From an uncultured Clostridia bacterium (GTDB lineage: Bacteria; Bacillota; Clostridia; Christensenellales; UBA1242), in the NCBI GenBank assembly GCA_944383355.1, contig CALWPF010000003.1, positions 1 through 64,000 on the forward strand: DNA of 64,000 nucleotides, given 5' to 3'. The position numbers were made by a program, and so were the translations under genes. This document shows, piece after piece, positions 56,051 to 64,000 of this stretch; the first letter of the stretch is position 1; the number at the start of each line of letters is the position of its first letter. The notes under the pieces were generated by a model. That model searched no databases, was not told the DNA's origin, and worked only from the letters and a program-made list of their open reading frames with translations.

Positions 56051-59000
56051 TTATACATATTGTATCAACAAGATACCATCAGTCTCGCTAGTTACAAATG
56101 TAGGCAACTTGCCATCAATATTAACTACTTGTGTATTAAACTCCGTATCACTTATACTTAGTGTCAGCGGTACATTTAGAGTGTCAAGGCTTGTTAAGTC
56201 ATTTTCATAAAGCGCAACATTCTCACCAAAACTACCCTCTCCCACTGCTGGAGTATAAGAGTATACAGACTGTCTAATAGTAGCTAGAGCACTACTCTGT
56301 GATCCATTGTAGCCAACCAAGTTACCCATACATTGAGATCCTTCCTCAAGCTCATTACCATCTTGGGTCTCATTGCCATTAGCATCTGTAGTAATAATAC
56401 CATTATTATAACAGTTAGTGATATAACCACCACTATTTACACTACCTACTATGCCCCCCATACGAGCAGCAAGTCCAACTTCATTACTACCACGAACTGC
56501 TGTAATGGTACCATAATTTGCGCAATATGTCACTATAGCAACATCATTCTCCGCCACAATTCCAGCACTAGCCAAATTACCACCATAACGAATTGGTGAA
56601 GCCGTAATAGTACCATAATTTACACAGCCAGATATTACTGAATAAATGTACTGAGTGGTATCGCTACCTTCTGGCATAATGGTAGCATTTTGACAAACTA
56701 TACCACCGGCTTGATTTGATCTAATATCACCAGAATTATATGGATTGTAATTACCAGCATGACGAACACCATTTACACAGTTTATTATGCTACCACCAGC
56801 ATTTTGTGCTGCAATACCACCGATATAGATTGGTGAACTGGAGTTTGTCAAAGTGATGCTAATTAAATTGGTACTCCCACTAATCATTCCTACTCCAACG
56901 TAAGAAGTTATGTCGTTGTCACTGATTACTTTTTTACCATTGTAACCTGCTATACCACCAAAGAACAATCCTGCTCCTTGGAAACCGTCTGTATTGATTA
57001 CAGATTGATATTCACTACCAGTGAAATTATCAATAGTACGACTAGTGCAATTCACAATGTATCCATAATTACTATTAGTCAATATACCCTTTAACCCGTT
57101 AGCATAAGATCCATTTAGATCCATAGATGAAATTTCCATCTTTAGGTTTGTTATAATTCCATACTTGTTATAGAAAGCATCATCTACAATAGTATCCTCA
57201 ACATCACCACCTAAAATGGTATTAAACAAAGCAAAATCATCAGCTCCGTCATATATAATGTTTTTGATTGAGTAATTATTTCCGTTAATACCACCAGCAA
57301 ATTCCAAATCGTCAAATGGATAATTTTCGGTATCTGCTGGCACTGGGATATTGCTTGTTTGCCCATCCATAAGTGCCTCTAACTCAATATCAGTTGTCAA
57401 CTCAAAATAACTCTCTAGCAAATAATATACATAACTTAATCTAGTAGAATTATCTATTTCAAATGGATTTTCACGACTACCATTACCTACTGCGAACTTG
57501 GTGAATGCCTTGTCATACAAGTATGTAGGAGCACTACGTATAGCAGACTGGTCTTGCTTTAATACACTAATACGGAAACTATATGTACCATACTCAAAGA
57601 ATTGACCTATAGTGCTTATATCCTCACCCGTAATGTACTTAGTTTCCCATCTGCTTTCACCATTTTTCCTGTACTCTAGCATAATAAGGTCTGGCTTTAG
57701 CATGTAACTACCTTGTGCATCATCAGGAACAACAATATTTGCCGATGATATATCCCATAAGAGGTTAAGTATCATATCATCTGTAGTAAATCCCTCTATC
57801 GCACCAAATTGATAAGCTGAAATTGTGGCAGGGTTACTATTAAGATAAGAATCTTGATCAGCATATCCAGATGACTCTGTACTACCATTTACAAATACCG
57901 AGACATCATATCTAGGTGAAGTTGAACCTTGGTAATTATTGTCTGTTTGTGTAATCAAGTAGGTAGAACCTATTCCCATTAATTCTGACTGGTATTCTGG
58001 AGCACCATAAGACATTGATGTACTGTCTGTATAAGTACTAGATATAGCTCCATTCAAAGGATTAACAATATCAATAGTAACTGTAGTCCGCAATGAGATA
58101 TCATAATTACTAGGGTCTCCATAGGTTAAATTCGAACTAGAGGCATTGTAGAACCACTCTATCTCGCCATATTCATTAATGTACAAAGATTTGTCGCCAC
58201 TGGTTTTTGGTAAATCTGGCAATTTTACAATGTTTAGCAACTCTGGAGAATAAGCACTATTTACTACAGGCACAGCCCTACCAGAATCGCTATCACTACC
58301 CTCAAATCTAACTTTTATAGAATCATATGCCCCAACATACTCAGCCAAATCAGTAGACTTATCAGTCGTATAGATTATTTGATCATCAGTACCCTCTCTG
58401 CCATCAAGCACCAGCTTGTAATCTAGGTTTGAATGATTAGAAGTATTGTAATCCCATACTAATTCACCATTCAAAACTTTTATATCTATATTATTACTGT
58501 ATACTTGTACAATCATTCCATCTCCAGCGCTACTTGTCAAATATGCACTAGCACTAGTACGATCAGAATCACCTGTACCCATCCAATTGTTACCAACTGC
58601 ACTAACCTGTACAGTATACCTTCCTTCATCTAGTCCTCGATCACTCATTATATATTGATCATTGATACCAATTGTCATAGTAGGGATATCTGTACCAGCA
58701 AGGTCTACTACATAGTTTGAAACTGCTATTGCACCTTGCTCATCTGTCTCCAAATCGACACGCTCATTACTCTCGTCTCTCATGCCCCACTCAATCTCAC
58801 CATCTTCCACACGGAGATTTGTAACAGTAGATAGCTTGTTTACAGTCACAGCATTCGATATAACACTATTTACATATCCAACAAAATATCTAACAGCACC
58901 TATTGTAATATACTCGGTTGTACTAGTACCACCAACCACATCAAATTGTATAGATACAGAACCAGAATTACAATTAGGCAAATAAGAATATATTGCACCC

Positions 59001-62000
59001 TCGGCTATAGTGTTGTACACATATGTCTCAGAAACATTCTCTTGAGTATATGTGATGTTATATGCGGTAGCACCAGTCCTGTGTTGCCACCTTATCATAC
59101 CATCTTTTACAAACCAACCATCTGTGCCTGTCAAATTACCAAAGTCGGCAATGTATGTAGTGTTAGGATTTATAGTATCCAACTTTGTCACAATAGTACT
59201 TGATGTAATCAAATCAGAGGTTTGTTTTTCTCTATCATTACCAAGCGCTCTAACTTTTACAACATACATATCACCAGGTGTAAATACACTGTCAGATAAA
59301 TCGTATGTAGTCTCACTGTATCCAAATACTCTAGTGAAAATAGCGTCCTCTGCCACTGTACCCTCACCCTCTGGATTAGGTGTATACTCATAGAAACTAA
59401 TCTCAACACCGTTAAAATTCCTGTTGGTTACCCATGACATTACACCACTAGAGTTTACACCAACTGTAGGAGCTTGGAACAATGTAGCACCATATACCGA
59501 GCTATAACTACTGTACAATACCACTTCCCTAGTACCAGAATCACTCTGATCTGCAGGTATTATGAATACATTTTCTACAGATGAATCAAGTATAGTATAA
59601 ACATAAATACGCAATGAGCTTCCTGGAGAAATATAGTGCTCTGCAGATATGTTGCTAGTGCTGTATAAATCAGACAACGCTACACCATCAACAGCATCGG
59701 TCTCAGTAAATCCAGTAGGATTTTGTGAGCCCATTATACCTAGACAACTTATATAAGTAGAAGATGTGGATGTATTACCATAATAAATAACTATACGGTA
59801 ACGAATGTTGCTTGTAACTGTATCACTTGCGCCAGTCACAGGAGTCCAGTACAATCTATTGTCAGCAATGTGAACATCCAATGGAGCACTCAATCTCTGT
59901 ACAATTGCCGTACTAGATGCGGCTGAATTTACATAATTTACCCAGCCTTCTTGACCTGAAACAATCTCCCCTTGGTCAACGCCTGCACCTAATACAGTGA
60001 CTACTATCTCATACTTGCCACCTCGATATCCGTCTGCAATGCTTAGGCTTACCTGCGAATCAGTAGAATTAATAGTAACTGTCCTTGTCTCTGCTAAAGT
60101 GCGGATACCAGTAGCATCATAAGAATAAAGGCTAACTGAATACTGTAGACATTTACTACCATTCTCCAATACTACCGGTTCCCATTGTAATACAGTCCCC
60201 GTCTCGGCATTAATAGTTAATGTAGACAAATCAACAGCATTAAGTTTGGTCAGTAAAATAGCATTTTCTCTAGCATCTACCAAACTAGTACTCAGGGTGT
60301 TATCTTTGTCTGCCAAAGCCACAACGAATACAGATGTATAATTACCAGCAGGAATTGCTAGGCTGGTATTATTTGCGTTTGACACAATTTCTGTTACTTG
60401 CTGTCCCAAAGCATTAGTCAAATATACAGCATATCTACTAACACTAGAGCCATCGGCATTCATTATCTCAGTCCAACGCAATAAACCATTGGATACGCTC
60501 AATGTAGGAGCACCCAAACGCTCGATGTTAATAGCACTGCTCTCATAAGATGTAATCCTAGTAGTATTATCTCCTAACGCATATACAGTAATTGTATGAT
60601 TACCTATCTTACTAAAATAAGATTCAGTCAAATTTAGTGATGTACCATCTGTAACATTGATAACTTGCTCATCTTCTGCCCCCTTGTCTAGCACCACTTG
60701 ATAACCATTAGCATAATTTACACTATTCCAGCTCAAAACGCTATCACTTAGACGAATACCTTTTACTTGCGCCAATTGCCAGAAAGTACTAGTGATACTG
60801 TTACTGTTTACCAGATAAACTGTAGTATCTGTAGTATTGCTAACCAAAACTCTTACAGAAATCCTAGGTTGTGAATTGTCACTAAAGACATTATTTGCCA
60901 TAACATATGTCAATCTATCCAACAAGTACCCCTCTTCGTCAACAGCATCAATCAAATAAGTCGTAGAATCTTTGTTGGTACTCAATTCATACTGCATAGT
61001 TATGCCATCTTTTAGCTTACCCAAGTTGTTTTCTAGATTCATATCTAATGGTGCAGTCCAAGTAATAACACCGTTCTGTGCTCTCAAGTTGGTAGGAGCG
61101 GCAACAAAATGCACCAAAATATAATCCGAATACTCACTCAAAACATAACTACTGTTAGCAGTATCACCTTTTGCACGAATTTTGAAATAATAATTGTAAT
61201 CTGTATTTAGACTACTCAAATATTCCCTTAGGTCGCTAACGGCGTTCATTGTAAATTCCAGAGTCTCATATTCAGTACGAGCCGCCTCATCACTCTCTCT
61301 CTCAATAACCAACTCATATGTTTGTACTGGCAAACTCGCCCCATATGTATCTTGCCCAGTAAACGACAATTCACCATCAACTACTTGGACAGGTGCAGGC
61401 GTACGTAATTTTGTAGCAGAAACACTAACAGGATCACTATCTATGGTATTGGTGTAACTATCAGCACCTTTTGCGACCATGCTAAACTCCAACGCTCCTG
61501 TAGCGGCCTCATAATAATTACCAAATTGCTCTGCAGTAATCTCCAACTCTGTCACATCATTAGCAATTGATACCGTCTCATTGTTATTATTAATGGTCAA
61601 CGAATAACCAGCACTACCAGATACAGTATCCCATGACAATTTACCATTTACTATCCCAAAAGAAGTAGGTGCTGCCAATTTTACAACCGAAATTGATTCA
61701 CTCTCAACCCCTGCAATATATGAGGATCCAACACCTGGTTGTGCTTGTACCGTAATAGTGTTTTCCCCTTCCAACCACAAAGGCTCAGTCACATCACCTA
61801 TGCCTATTTGCTCGCTGACACCAAAAGTATATGTCGTTTGACTAGTGCTAACTGTATGTCTTGGCAAACCATTGTGATAGATAGTGATCAAGTATTCACC
61901 AGCGTTGAATACACTATCCCATGTCAATACTATATCTTGACTTGCATTCCTGTTGCCCATAGCCAAATCTTCAACTTGTCCCAACTGATAACGAGCGTTC

Positions 62001-63298
62001 TCAGTACTGATAGGGCTATCAACAACAGTTGTCCCGTCACCTATGGCATACATATAAACATAAAATTCGCTATATGTCTGTGACAATATCTCGCTAGGTA
62101 TTTCGAATATAGTCTCTGATGCTTCAACATAACTAGCCATATAAGAGTAATCACTACCGGCATCAGAAACACCTAATTTGTATCTATATACCACTTTGTA
62201 CCCAGTAGCTCCAGATACAGTACTCCATGTCAGATATTGAGCATTGTTACCAGATAGTACCATCTCACTTGGGGCACCTAATTTTTTGAAATCAATCCAT
62301 GCAGAAGGATCAGAATCATATCTATCACTACCATCAGTGCCTAATGCTGTTATACGGATAGAGTAATCCGCAGCAGCCAAGGTTTGAGGAATCTCAACAC
62401 TAACTATCCAACCGTCATGTGTATCATTCTCTACTGCTGTCGCATTCGCTATAGCATTATCCCACAATGCTTGATTGGTGCTATTTAACCTAGTGTGATT
62501 TTTACCGGTCCTCATATCCAGTGTATAATTTTGTAATAGTTTACCTTGTTCTTGAATAACTGGTGCATACATAGATGTGTTAAAAGTTAGCACAGTCACC
62601 CTAGCATCTGGCTCTGTAGTGCTACCAGTCGTAGATATAGCAATATTTGTAGGTGCCAACAATTTTGTAAATGTTACAGTCTCACTAGATGGAGAATTTT
62701 CATACAAAATATCGTTTCCCAAAGTGCGTATGGTAACGCTATATGACTCACCCGCTACAAAATCAGCATAAGCAGTAGCCGTCGTAGTGAATCTTTGGAT
62801 AGTATGATTTGCTCCAGTACCACTGACAAAAGTCAACTCATATGTAGGAGTATATCCACTAACATTTACCGCATCCCACATTAGACAGGAATTTGTCTCA
62901 TCATAACGGAAGTTAGCAGGAGTAGATAATGCAGTTTTTTGACTAACTACCACAACCTGACAAGTATTCGTGTTTGCATCAGCATTTTGCAAACTGCGTA
63001 CAGAAATTGTCACAGGCGTAGTGGTAGCACGAACAGCAGTTACTAATCCCTCAGCACTAACAGTTACATACTCAGGATTACTACTAGAAAATTGCACTCC
63101 TTTATCCTCTTCTCTAGCCTCGCTAGGCAATACCTCATAATGCAACTGATAACTAGTACCAACAGCCATTGTTAGTTCTTGCTCTTGTATCTCTACCAAT
63201 GACACTACATATATTGGGTTGTTGTTGTTACAAGCCCCCAAAATTGGTATAGCGCAAACCATCATCAACATAGTCAAAAAAACATTAAGTTTTTTCAT
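56051..63298 (-). CDS. Giant multidomain lipoprotein with Big2-like, Fn3-like and GLUG-like regions (2415 residues)
   Basis: The N-terminus is a lipoprotein signal with lipobox ILGAC. Residues about 30-115 form a Big2-like Ig domain (LTMAVGTSYQLHYEVLP, VSAEGLVTAVRA). Then about 17 fibronectin-III-like units follow up to about residue 1930, with unit starts such as LAAPTSFGIVNGKLSWDTV. The last ~480 residues begin GNGSRENPFEI and continue as a GLUG-like beta helix (GGIAGYNG, GGIAAQNAGG, GGIVGSVNSGGYITNCYNNG). AGAGGTG lies four bases before ATG 63298. The gene is 109 bases upstream of the 4077-residue gene, which it may be co-transcribed with. Likely a surface protein tethered to the membrane by lipid; a partner role with the other giant protein is inference. 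Confidence 0.88.
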   Translation of the reverse strand: MKKLNVFLTMLMMVCAIPILGACNNNNPIYVVSLVEIQEQELTMAVGTSYQLHYEVLPSEAREEDKGVQFSSSNPEYVTVSAEGLVTAVRATTTPVTISVRSLQNADANTNTCQVVVVSQKTALSTPANFRYDETNSCLMWDAVNVSGYTPTYELTFVSGTGANHTIQRFTTTATAYADFVAGESYSVTIRTLGNDILYENSPSSETVTFTKLLAPTNIAISTTGSTTEPDARVTVLTFNTSMYAPVIQEQGKLLQNYTLDMRTGKNHTRLNSTNQALWDNAIANATAVENDTHDGWIVSVEIPQTLAAADYSIRITALGTDGSDRYDSDPSAWIDFKKLGAPSEMVLSGNNAQYLTWSTVSGATGYKVVYRYKLGVSDAGSDYSYMASYVEASETIFEIPSEILSQTYSEFYVYMYAIGDGTTVVDSPISTENARYQLGQVEDLAMGNRNASQDIVLTWDSVFNAGEYLITIYHNGLPRHTVSTSQTTYTFGVSEQIGIGDVTEPLWLEGENTITVQAQPGVGSSYIAGVESESISVVKLAAPTSFGIVNGKLSWDTVSGSAGYSLTINNNNETVSIANDVTELEITAEQFGNYYEAATGALEFSMVAKGADSYTNTIDSDPVSVSATKLRTPAPVQVVDGELSFTGQDTYGASLPVQTYELVIERESDEAARTEYETLEFTMNAVSDLREYLSSLNTDYNYYFKIRAKGDTANSSYVLSEYSDYILVHFVAAPTNLRAQNGVITWTAPLDMNLENNLGKLKDGITMQYELSTNKDSTTYLIDAVDEEGYLLDRLTYVMANNVFSDNSQPRISVRVLVSNTTDTTVYLVNSNSITSTFWQLAQVKGIRLSDSVLSWNSVNYANGYQVVLDKGAEDEQVINVTDGTSLNLTESYFSKIGNHTITVYALGDNTTRITSYESSAINIERLGAPTLSVSNGLLRWTEIMNADGSSVSRYAVYLTNALGQQVTEIVSNANNTSLAIPAGNYTSVFVVALADKDNTLSTSLVDARENAILLTKLNAVDLSTLTINAETGTVLQWEPVVLENGSKCLQYSVSLYSYDATGIRTLAETRTVTINSTDSQVSLSIADGYRGGKYEIVVTVLGAGVDQGEIVSGQEGWVNYVNSAASSTAIVQRLSAPLDVHIADNRLYWTPVTGASDTVTSNIRYRIVIYYGNTSTSSTYISCLGIMGSQNPTGFTETDAVDGVALSDLYSTSNISAEHYISPGSSLRIYVYTILDSSVENVFIIPADQSDSGTREVVLYSSYSSVYGATLFQAPTVGVNSSGVMSWVTNRNFNGVEISFYEYTPNPEGEGTVAEDAIFTRVFGYSETTYDLSDSVFTPGDMYVVKVRALGNDREKQTSDLITSSTIVTKLDTINPNTTYIADFGNLTGTDGWFVKDGMIRWQHRTGATAYNITYTQENVSETYVYNTIAEGAIYSYLPNCNSGSVSIQFDVVGGTSTTEYITIGAVRYFVGYVNSVISNAVTVNKLSTVTNLRVEDGEIEWGMRDESNERVDLETDEQGAIAVSNYVVDLAGTDIPTMTIGINDQYIMSDRGLDEGRYTVQVSAVGNNWMGTGDSDRTSASAYLTSSAGDGMIVQVYSNNIDIKVLNGELVWDYNTSNHSNLDYKLVLDGREGTDDQIIYTTDKSTDLAEYVGAYDSIKVRFEGSDSDSGRAVPVVNSAYSPELLNIVKLPDLPKTSGDKSLYINEYGEIEWFYNASSSNLTYGDPSNYDISLRTTVTIDIVNPLNGAISSTYTDSTSMSYGAPEYQSELMGIGSTYLITQTDNNYQGSTSPRYDVSVFVNGSTESSGYADQDSYLNSNPATISAYQFGAIEGFTTDDMILNLLWDISSANIVVPDDAQGSYMLKPDLIMLEYRKNGESRWETKYITGEDISTIGQFFEYGTYSFRISVLKQDQSAIRSAPTYLYDKAFTKFAVGNGSRENPFEIDNSTRLSYVYYLLESYFELTTDIELEALMDGQTSNIPVPADTENYPFDDLEFAGGINGNNYSIKNIIYDGADDFALFNTILGGDVEDTIVDDAFYNKYGIITNLKMEISSMDLNGSYANGLKGILTNSNYGYIVNCTSRTIDNFTGSEYQSVINTDGFQGAGLFFGGIAGYNGKKVISDNDITSYVGVGMISGSTNLISITLTNSSSPIYIGGIAAQNAGGSIINCVNGVRHAGNYNPYNSGDIRSNQAGGIVCQNATIMPEGSDTTQYIYSVISGCVNYGTITASPIRYGGNLASAGIVAENDVAIVTYCANYGTITAVRGSNEVGLAARMGGIVGSVNSGGYITNCYNNGIITTDANGNETQDGNELEEGSQCMGNLVGYNGSQSSALATIRQSVYSYTPAVGEGSFGENVALYENDLTSLDTLNVPLTLSISDTEFNTQVVNIDGKLPTFVTSETDGILLIQYV

Positions 63299-64000
63299 AT
63301 CGCACCTCTTTAATCTCTATCATTTGCTTTATTTACAAAAATAAACAATTATCAGCAATAAATTTACTCAAGACGCAACAAAAAATTAGCTAAATTCTTG
63401 CAAACAGCAAAACACCTCTAATTTATTAAAAACTATTACAATATTCTACAAATTCTAGCAAAATAATTTTATCATAACGGCGCAAACATAGTCAAACGAT
63501 TTTGTCTAATATAACGAATGTTTTTATACTTTTATTTCTTAATCTAAATGCCTATAAAAACAAGTAAAATCAGCCCATATCCCCCTCAAAAGATTACAAC
63601 TTGTAATCGCTCAATAAAGCCATAGTTTGCCGACATAAAGTTAAAATTTTAGCATACGCAAAGCTCCTTATTTAATTGATTTATACAATTACAAAAAATA
63701 GATCTACACAAAAAAATCAATTGAGAATGCAAATACCACATCTCATAGATTTGATTGTATTAGAAAACCCAAAATAATCTAAGCACATTTTTTACCAATA
63801 AAACATTTTTACAAAATAAACGAAAAAATATATTGTGATAAATAATTTATACGCATCAAATCAATGACGGTAAGATTTACGCAAAAAATTAAATGTGATT
63901 ATTTATAGAATCACATGTATCGAAAATATTAAGGATTTTAATTAGATTACATACAAATTATCGCAAAACACTAGTTACACCATCATTTGAATAAGTTGTT
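63299..64000. other. Gene-free AT-rich region at the right edge
   Basis: About 700 bases with no credible coding frame on either strand. It must contain the promoter of the giant lipoprotein gene (no strong match found). A hairpin at 63893-63916 may be the terminator of a minus-strand gene beyond the window. Confidence 0.65.
63885..63917 (-). terminator. Possible terminator of a gene beyond the right edge
   Basis: ATGTGATT/AATCACAT perfect stem with an eight-base loop and a T-rich tail on the minus strand. Confidence 0.5.

Noticed and set aside
1..64000. CRISPR arrays, insertion sequences, prophage or attachment sites
   Set aside because: No regularly spaced repeats, transposase, integrase or phage structural genes were seen in any frame.

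Overview
This AT-rich window comes from an endospore-forming low-GC Gram-positive bacterium (Bacillota, class Clostridia or a close uncultured relative). The evidence is spoVAC-spoVAD-spoVAE, spoIVA, spoIIGA-sigE-sigG and a YlmC/YmxH-type gene, together with ftsZ/ftsA/ftsQ/murA, Shine-Dalgarno sites of the AGGAGG/AGAGGTG type and a standard genetic code with TGA as a stop. I saw no phage, insertion sequence, CRISPR array or rRNA, so this is a chromosomal segment. The genus cannot be fixed from sequence alone.

Layout. Positions 1-4521 hold the end of a class I glutamine amidotransferase-like hydrolase, the spoVA operon on the minus strand and a secreted Asn/Thr-rich low-complexity protein. Next come typA (minus) and a six-tRNA cluster (Gly, Arg, His, Gln, Gln, Lys) that ends with Leu as a seventh gene and has a second promoter before Lys-Leu. 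Positions 7964-9757 carry coaD and a dephospho-CoA kinase fused to a metallo-beta-lactamase-fold domain. Positions 9999-16169 (mostly plus) carry a small unknown protein, ndk, gmk, a leaderless lipoprotein gene, an ABM-domain protein, tRNA-Gly(CCC) on minus, and a three-gene operon (YhhN, gamma-glutamylcyclotransferase-like, phosphodiesterase-like). Positions 16262-26699 (minus) hold a HAD phosphatase with metG, two unrecognised proteins, an OLD-like ATPase whose Toprim domain has lost key acids, a SipW-like signal peptidase without its catalytic residues, a secreted unknown, ftsH and a short surface-protein-like ORF.

Positions 26929-40660 (minus) form a cell-division and sporulation block: spoIVA, ftsZ, ftsA, ftsQ, murA, plsY, der, nrdR, ylmC-like, sigG, sigE, spoIIGA, a small membrane protein and pgsA. 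Positions 40804-43561 (plus) are an ABC importer of the nitrate/sulfonate/thiamine-precursor class. The final third is dominated by two giant repeat proteins on the minus strand: a 4077-residue membrane-anchored protein made almost wholly of fibronectin-III-like units, and a 2415-residue lipoprotein with a Big2-like domain, about 17 similar units and a GLUG-like beta-helical end.

The most notable observations are the murA start, which appears to be an AUC codon behind an ideal ribosome-binding site and a terminator-like leader hairpin; the CoaE-MBL fusion beside coaD; the cluster of apparently catalytically dead enzymes (OLD-like and SipW-like) next to two unrecognised genes; the leaderless lipoprotein gene; and the giant Fn3 protein pair. 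All calls rest on reading the sequence and on knowledge of families; no database search was run.
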